From Ambrosia x helenae (lineage: Eukaryota > Streptophyta > Magnoliopsida > Asterales > Asteraceae), in NCBI GenBank assembly GCA_030844895.1, contig CM061233.1, positions 67,447,656 through 67,511,655 of the forward strand: DNA of 64,000 bases, written 5' to 3'. Of the stretch, positions 58,450 to 64,000 are shown piece by piece. How positions within the stretch are numbered: position 1 is the first letter of the stretch; every line of letters begins with the position of its first letter. A model generated the notes under the pieces. The model was not told where the DNA came from and searched no databases. It saw only the letters and a list, made by a program, of their open reading frames with translations. The position numbers were made by a program, and so were the translations under genes.

Positions 58450-59286
58450 AATAAATAAAAAGTCAAACGTGACTTTTGTCACAAAAGGGCCATGGCCCAA
58501 ATCTCAACTTGGAGGGCTCCAAGATTATTGGACAGGAGTGGGCAGCAAGTTAAAAGGGATATAAAATCGTAAGCGGCGGGGCATTATTATAAAAATCGAA
58601 GAAGGAGCAGCCATTCATTGATATATTATCATCAACAAAACAGCCACCAAGGGATCACAGCAGCAGAAACGACACAGGAGTTTTGGAGATATTTTGGAGA
58701 CGGAGAAGGTCCGGGGCACGTTAAAGATTAATATTCAAGAAACCTTGGGGTTGGTTTAGTTTTATTTATTCGTTTTAATTATTTAGAGACATGATGAAAT
58801 TGTTTTTTTATAAACTTTGAATTTATGTTTCTGATTATAACTATGAACTAGACTTTTATGGTTGCTTAGGTTTATGAACTGGACACGATTTGCAGTATTT
58901 AATGATATTTGGTTTTTAATTTTGATGTGTAGAATTACATGATTTTAATTTTATTGTTGAATTTGATATATGTGTGTTGGTGTTGATTTTATTTGAAGTT
59001 TGTTTATTGGTTTTGTGGAGCTAGGCATGTAAAGATACCCCCTAGGTCTTGAAATCAATCTAGTTCGTCAACTTAGGTCAGCGTGCTAGTATTTGGAGTT
59101 GGAGTACGACAAAAGTATAACAAACTAATATAATAAATTAACTAAAACGTGCAGTCCATTCTTGAGGGTGAGAAATCTAACTCGAGGTTGCTAGGTAACT
59201 AACTAGGCATTGTTCGGTAGTTGGCAAGCGCTAGGGCGGGAGTCGCTACTTGTCCATGTTTAGAGTTTTCCTAGGTTTTGTATGCG
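58172..59286 (+). repeat. LTR part of a Tat/Ogre-like Gypsy element
   Basis: Begins TGATGTGTCGTAAAACAC, a start I associate with Tat/Ogre-type LTRs. It is T-rich, with an AAT/AAAT microsatellite at about 58418-58457, and has no gene. It interrupts LTR C on the left and is cut on the right by the Copia LTR. Assignment is by the start sequence only; its other end is outside the window. Confidence 0.4.
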
Positions 59287-59816
59287 TGTAGGATCGTCAA
59301 ATCTACAAAGATAGTGATCAAACAAGTTTGATTCAGGTGCGGAATCCCTGAATCAATCACAAAATGATAACAATACTAACAAAACACAGAAAATCATCTT
59401 TAAAAGCTTCATTTCATTGATAAACAAACTCAATTACACGTTATAATAAGCTTTACAATCAAAATAAGACGTGAATTAAGTTTACAAAAAACCCTAGGGA
59501 GAGACTCAAACAGGAGGGAAACAAAAATCACCAAAACTTACATTCAAAATGAACTTGACCTATTTATAGGCCTGCACATTCACCCACTTTGCTTGGTCGA
59601 ATGTGCAGGTTCACCCATTCATCATGGTCGAACCAAGCTATACATTAACAACTAATTCTACCTTCGACCTCCTTCTCTCCTTCGCACCATTATGTCTCCT
59701 TCGCCCAAACAAAGACACTCCTTCGCCCATGTTAATCTTCATTCGCCTATTCGACAGAACACAAAAACATATGTTAATAGTAATCCAAAGCATTAGTCGC
59801 ACAAAATGCATCTACA
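59287..59816 (-). repeat. 3' LTR of Copia element 2
   Basis: 530 bp, TG (59287) to CA (59816). It aligns with 12014-12528. A minus-strand TATA-like CTATAAATAG lies near 59571-59580, among CATTCG/TTCGAC words. The minus-strand PPT GAGGGGGAGTT follows at 59817-59827. Confidence 0.85.
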
Positions 59817-59829
59817 AACTCCCCCTCGA

Positions 59830-61140
59830 CTATTGCTTGGATTGTTTACGCTCTTGGTCCATCCTTTTGTTCATAAGCTTTATGTGCAATTGTTTCTTCT
59901 GTTCTAAAGTCATCACTGGTTCAAAAACTTGTTTCGGCCTTTTCTTCTTGACATCAGGAACATCTTGAATCTTCAGGAACTTACCAAGCTTCTTATCAAA
60001 ATCGCATCCAGCATTAATATCATAAGCAGAGCACAGAAATACCACACGCTGGTATTTACTTGCTTGTTCAGCATCCTTCACCTCACTGTATATCGGATTG
60101 TAATACAACATAATGATATCCTCATGTGAACAATTAACCAACTTCATAGGATCAAATATGTGTATCTTCTTGAAATTCTTTTCTCCATCCTTCAAAACAA
60201 TCACAGCCTCTGCAATCTTCCAATCATAATACCACCAGATAAAATCTTTCGCAAAGTGTTGTGGAATCTGCAATAATGGAATATGTTTCAACAATTTCGG
60301 TGGTTTGTACTTCAAAGTCACATTGGGCAAACCTGTAATAGTATCAATATCTTTCTTGTGAACAATCCGCTTCGGATACTGAGGTTCAAATAGATTCCAT
60401 CTCGTCCTGCTTTCCCTCGCCATTCGATCAGCAAAATAAGCAATGTGATCATTCGACGATCCAGTTAACCGATGTCTACAAATATAACGAATAGCCCAGT
60501 ACGGGAGAGTCTTCAGATCATGAAATCTATCAAAATAAAGTATCCCCTTCTCCCACTTAACGGCAACACACTTTAACTGTTTTATAAACTTCCATCCCAA
60601 CGCTCTTCCTTTAAACATCTCGTTGTGAAGCTTATAAAAACTTCCCTGGATCTTTGCTTTGGGACGATTTGCTTCTTTCTCTTTCAGTTTCCTCGGTAAC
60701 TCCTTCAAACTGTCAGATTGTTCAATATTCGGTTTATCATGCCCCTTGAAAACTTCTTCAACAAACTTTGCACTCTTTTCTTTAGCAAGTTTATCGGCTT
60801 CTTTCAATAACTCTTCAGTGAACTCAGCAAATCCAGAATCTTTATCTTTCTTGAAATATTCTGGATACTCTTCACTGGTTATATCTTCAATTTCAATCTC
60901 CTCAAATGCAGGTACATCACGATCATCAGAATGATTACCAGCTTCCTTTTCAGGTAGATTGGGAATTTGATTATCAGCCAATAGTTCTTCCAACGTTTTC
61001 CCAACCTGTTTCGCCAAACCTTCTAAAATCTCCTTCGACATTGCCGCAGAAACTTCACCATCCTCCAGATCTGGATCATTATACTCCAATTCAAACATCC
61101 TGTCACTAGATTCAAAGATCTCAGAAAATCTACTGGTCAT
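59830..61140 (-). CDS. Copia element 2 extra ORF, second part
   Basis: 436 codons from MTSRFSEIFESSDRMFELEY. The N-terminal third is acidic (EEIEIEDITSEEYPEYF), then a Lys/Glu helical part, then a compact region rich in aromatic residues (LGWKFIKQLKCVAVKW, YFDRFHDLKTLPYWAIRYI, KDFIWWYYDWKIAEAVIVL, DIIMLYYNPIYSEV), and a basic tail. No known domain recognised and no signal peptide or membrane segment, so it is not a classical envelope protein. It is in the same frame as the upstream ORF, separated by one TAG (61150-61152) and three codons. It ends a few bases before the PPT. Confidence 0.8.
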   Translation of the reverse strand: MTSRFSEIFESSDRMFELEYNDPDLEDGEVSAAMSKEILEGLAKQVGKTLEELLADNQIPNLPEKEAGNHSDDRDVPAFEEIEIEDITSEEYPEYFKKDKDSGFAEFTEELLKEADKLAKEKSAKFVEEVFKGHDKPNIEQSDSLKELPRKLKEKEANRPKAKIQGSFYKLHNEMFKGRALGWKFIKQLKCVAVKWEKGILYFDRFHDLKTLPYWAIRYICRHRLTGSSNDHIAYFADRMARESRTRWNLFEPQYPKRIVHKKDIDTITGLPNVTLKYKPPKLLKHIPLLQIPQHFAKDFIWWYYDWKIAEAVIVLKDGEKNFKKIHIFDPMKLVNCSHEDIIMLYYNPIYSEVKDAEQASKYQRVVFLCSAYDINAGCDFDKKLGKFLKIQDVPDVKKKRPKQVFEPVMTLEQKKQLHIKLMNKRMDQERKQSKQ

Positions 61141-61149
61141 GTCTATCGT

Positions 61150-63448
61150 CTAGACTCGATCAGTTAGCATCTGGCGATACATCAGTTTATCATCTTCAGA
61201 CAATGACTTCAGTTTCTCATTCCAGAAGATCGTATCATCATCAACAGATCCTCCAGGAGCTTTAGAACTGGATTCACCTCCTTTTCCTAATCCTCGTTTC
61301 TCACATTTATACTTATCAGTATTATCATCATCATCGTCATCACTATCAAAACCTGCAGAGCTGTGTCCTTCACCAGATTTACCATCTGAATCATCATCAT
61401 CTCCATCATCTTTCTTTTTCTTCTTTTGAGGAGCATTTCCTGCATCTTCATCAAGATCCTCATCATCCTCCTCTTCATTGTCTGACGGTTCAAAATCAAC
61501 CTGCTCCTCATCTTGTTCTTTGTCCTCTTCACCTTCTTTTAGTTGAGGAGCTCGAGAGTACAATTCTTTAATCAAGTTGTCCATGTTCTTGTTACTCTCT
61601 TTCAGTTTCTTGTTCTCTTCTTTCAAAGTAATGAATCTTCTGGTGTTCCTCTGTACGTGTTTCAACAACTTCTTGTTTTCTTTGCGAAGTCGTTTAATTT
61701 CAGTTTCAAGTGCTTCCTGATTGTCATGAGATGTCTCAACAACGTCTAGCATCTTCTGATCGTTGTTTTTCAATTTCTCAATCTCTGCTTGCTGCTGATT
61801 GATTATCTTCATCATGTCAGCTAGCTTCCGGTTCACAGCGTTGATCACATCACTATCAACTGTGACTTTTGGAGTAGAAGCTTCAGCAACAGCAGGCAAC
61901 TTACCTTTCTTAATCTTCTTTAGCACTCTATCCAGTGCATCATTGAATTTATCAATAGGTAGATCGGTCTCTTTCTCAGTACCTGATGTCGTCTTCTGCT
62001 TCTTCGCAACTGGACTAGCAACCGGTGATTTCGAGCTAGATGCTGGTGGAAGTTTCTTTCCAGCAATCAGTGATTCAATCTCTCTAGCTCTCTTTTCCAT
62101 GGGCTTTAATACCTTTTCCTTCTTCTTGAATTGGGGCTTTTTCTGTTTCTCCCCCTGTTCTGGTGATCCATGAAAATCTTCAGCTCCCAAACTAAGACCC
62201 TCATCAGCTTCATCTAAACGAACAGGGCTCTTGTTTCTCTGTTCTTCCAAAGATCTATTCAGACTAGCAGACTCACCAGCCACAGTGGCCTTGGGCATGG
62301 TGCTCTTTACATGCTCTGCATCAGAATCCCATCTTTCATCTTCTTGCGTCTCCTCAGAATCAACAGACGCTTCATCCACAAGATGTAATCCTTTCTTCGC
62401 CATACTTTTATGCCTTCTTGAGACACTTTTCTTCTTTGCTGGTTCAGCTTCTGTTTCAGTTTCTTTTTCTTTACCTTTTCCACTCTTTGCTCCTACATTC
62501 ACTACCTGACGCTTTCTTTTTGCCTCAGGGTCAATTGGATTTAACGGATTGTCTTCGTCTGATGCACTGTCAGCATGCCTCACATTATCTTTACCAGGAT
62601 CCACATAATCAATCTTGATCAGGTGACCAAATAAACGTCTCACTGGTGGTCTTTCATTCACAGACAAACCTTTATACGCCTTCATTCTGGCAAGAGTATT
62701 AATGTTCATATGCTCCTGAACAATAATCTGCTTTGGATCTCTCTTCAATTTCTTATACTTTAAATCGAAAATCATCTGAAGGAATCTAGGATATAACAGA
62801 AACTTCCTAGTCCTTGTACCTCTCACTGGTTCCAATAAATGTTCCATAAGCATTCCTGATACATTGAACGGTTTGTTCAATATAAGTGCTACCATCAAAG
62901 AGCTTATGCTTTTCCTCATCAGATCATAACCACCAGCCGCTGACCCGAAGACATGTATCATCACATGTGCTAAGTACTTGAACTGAGGACAGAGCTTTCC
63001 TTTGTGTAACAATCCATCAGTAATCGGTCCGTTATACTTCATTCTGAGAAAGCACTTCCTTTGTTCAGTCCAGCTGAGTTCTCTAGGATCTGTCTTGACA
63101 TCTTCAAGTTTCAACGCTTCCCTAATATCATTCTCTGACACAATAATCAGTTGTCCTTGAATCTTGCTAACCAGAGAAGATTCACCATCCCAGAAGTCCA
63201 TTTTAGCGTTTGTCCAGAACTCCTGTAACAAGCCTCTGTAAATGATAGCGAGTGTAGCAATCGCATCAATCACCCGGCTCCTCTTAAAAAACTCTATTAT
63301 CCTAGTAAACTCTGTGTGCTTCTTCACATCTCCAAGATATGCACAGCAGTTGTGTGCATTCTTAAATGGTAAAATATCAGTCTTCGCTGTCTCGGCAGCC
63401 TGTGAGGATGATCCAGCGGGAACACTCGTATCTTTCCTGTTCAGACAT
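61150..63448 (-). CDS. Copia element 2 extra ORF, first part (longin-like family of retrotransposon ORFs)
   Basis: Open for 725 codons from 63327 (GTG) and open in frame further upstream (DILPFKNAHNCCAYLGD). The homolog in element 1 suggests the ATG at 63448 (MSEQ) with a one-base indel near 63435. Order: an N-terminal conserved domain of about 200 residues (EFWTNAKMDFWDGE, LIIVSENDIREALKLED, GKLCPQFKYLAHVMIHVFG, FLLYPRFLQMIFDLKY), a basic middle with KRKRQVVN and AKKKSVSRRHKS, a coiled coil near 490-590 (INQQQAEIEKLKNNDQK), and a very acidic tail (EEEDDEDLDEDAGN). I recall similar Asteraceae ORFs labelled longin-like in databases; function unknown. It precedes the second ORF and follows a promoter-like spacer. 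Confidence 0.8.
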
Positions 63449-64000
63449 GGTTAAAACTGCAAAACAAATCAAATAAACACGTTAAAAATAGACAAAATAA
63501 CAAAAATTGAAAATTTGGTTTTTAATTTCTACATTCGCCCACTTAAAGGTTCAAATGAGAAATTTTTGGGTGCGAATGTGAAGTTTCAAAGGTTCGAATG
63601 TGAAAAGCTCTGAAAAATTATTTCATTCGACCGTTTAACTTCATTCGCCCAAATAAACTTTCTCCTTCGCCCAAATATGCACGTTCGACCGTTCGTCAAT
63701 GGGCGAAGGTGTCAGTTCATAAGTTCAAATTTTCAATTTTGAAATCCAGTAAGTTTCAACTTGTCATTTTGATTCATCAAGCATCTAAAACCTCCGAATA
63801 AACTTTCCTAAGAATCAATTTTATCAGTTGTTCATTGATTTAGTGTTTTATTTAAAAAAACTAGGGTTCGAAAGACTTTAATCAATCGATTATGCATTCT
63901 GGTGTTCTTAATCTGATGTTTTTGCATATTCTCCCCCTAAAACACTCAACCAATGAAACCCTATCAAAAATAAGTTCAATTAACATCATTTAATCCATGT
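63449..64000 (-). other. Spacer upstream of the extra ORFs of Copia element 2
   Basis: Homologous to 1961-2500, with TTCGCCC/TTCGACC words at 63530-63720. No gene. RT, integrase and gag of this element should follow to the right of the window. Confidence 0.6.

Overview
The window looks like repeat-dense, intergenic DNA from a flowering plant, most likely a daisy-family (Asteraceae) genome. That placement is inference: it rests on the style of the Ty3/Gypsy Gag, which has a KHFNSCNPPKFSGEEGA-type motif, and on the Copia extra ORFs, which resemble sequences I associate with Asteraceae. I see no ordinary single-copy host gene, no rRNA, no intact tRNA gene and no CRISPR. Nearly every base can be assigned to a transposable element, and the elements are nested several layers deep.

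Layout. (1) 1-12528: a minus-strand Ty1/Copia element with long spacers. From right to left it has the 5' LTR (12014-12528), PBS, gag, a long linker, protease, integrase, RT-RNase H, a 2-kb spacer and an extra ORF in the env position that runs off the left edge. All its genes carry stops or frameshifts. It sits in a LINE RT fragment. (2) 12529-14430: a LINE fragment, an LTR/PBS scrap, a 620-bp internally deleted Copia with a 5-bp target duplication, and a fossil Gypsy integrase. (3) 14440-48025: a Mutator-like element (MULE) with 51-bp terminal inverted repeats and a perfect 9-bp target duplication. It carries a multi-exon ULP1/SENP-like cysteine-protease gene, now broken, and a small convergent gene. 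Its introns and flanks contain dozens of copies of a GACGCACT motif. (4) Inside the MULE: a 3.1-kb solo LTR (17504-39805, TSD GAAAA) that itself contains two LTR retrotransposons. These are a nearly intact Gypsy (19391-29580, TSD ATTTA) and a 9-kb coding-free element (29997-38950, TSD TATGG). A third, 5-kb coding-free element (40186-45186, TSD GAAAA) sits further along in the same exon. (5) 48501-51532: the 3' half of a short-LTR minus-strand Copia, cut by (6) 51533-58171, a Gypsy-type element with only a gag gene. Its 3' LTR is cut by (7) 58172-59286, a Tat/Ogre-like LTR piece. That piece is cut by (8) 59287-64000, the 3' end of a second member of the Copia family seen in (1), here with long extra ORFs.

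How the parts relate. The autonomous Gypsy (A, 19391-29580), the coding-free element (B, 40186-45186) and the gag-only element (C, 51533-58171) have different LTR bodies. They share the Met-tRNA PBS, the polypurine tract, a 150-nt leader and several small hairpins. The 9-kb coding-free element shares two of those hairpins. Stems differ in sequence between elements but still pair, which suggests selection on RNA structure and mobilisation of B and C by proteins from A-like elements. This set of shared RNA structures, and the ULP1-bearing MULE with its GACGCACT repeat field, are the two things I would examine first.

Limits: all alignments were made by eye. Family names are from motif recognition, and LTR divergence figures are rough counts.
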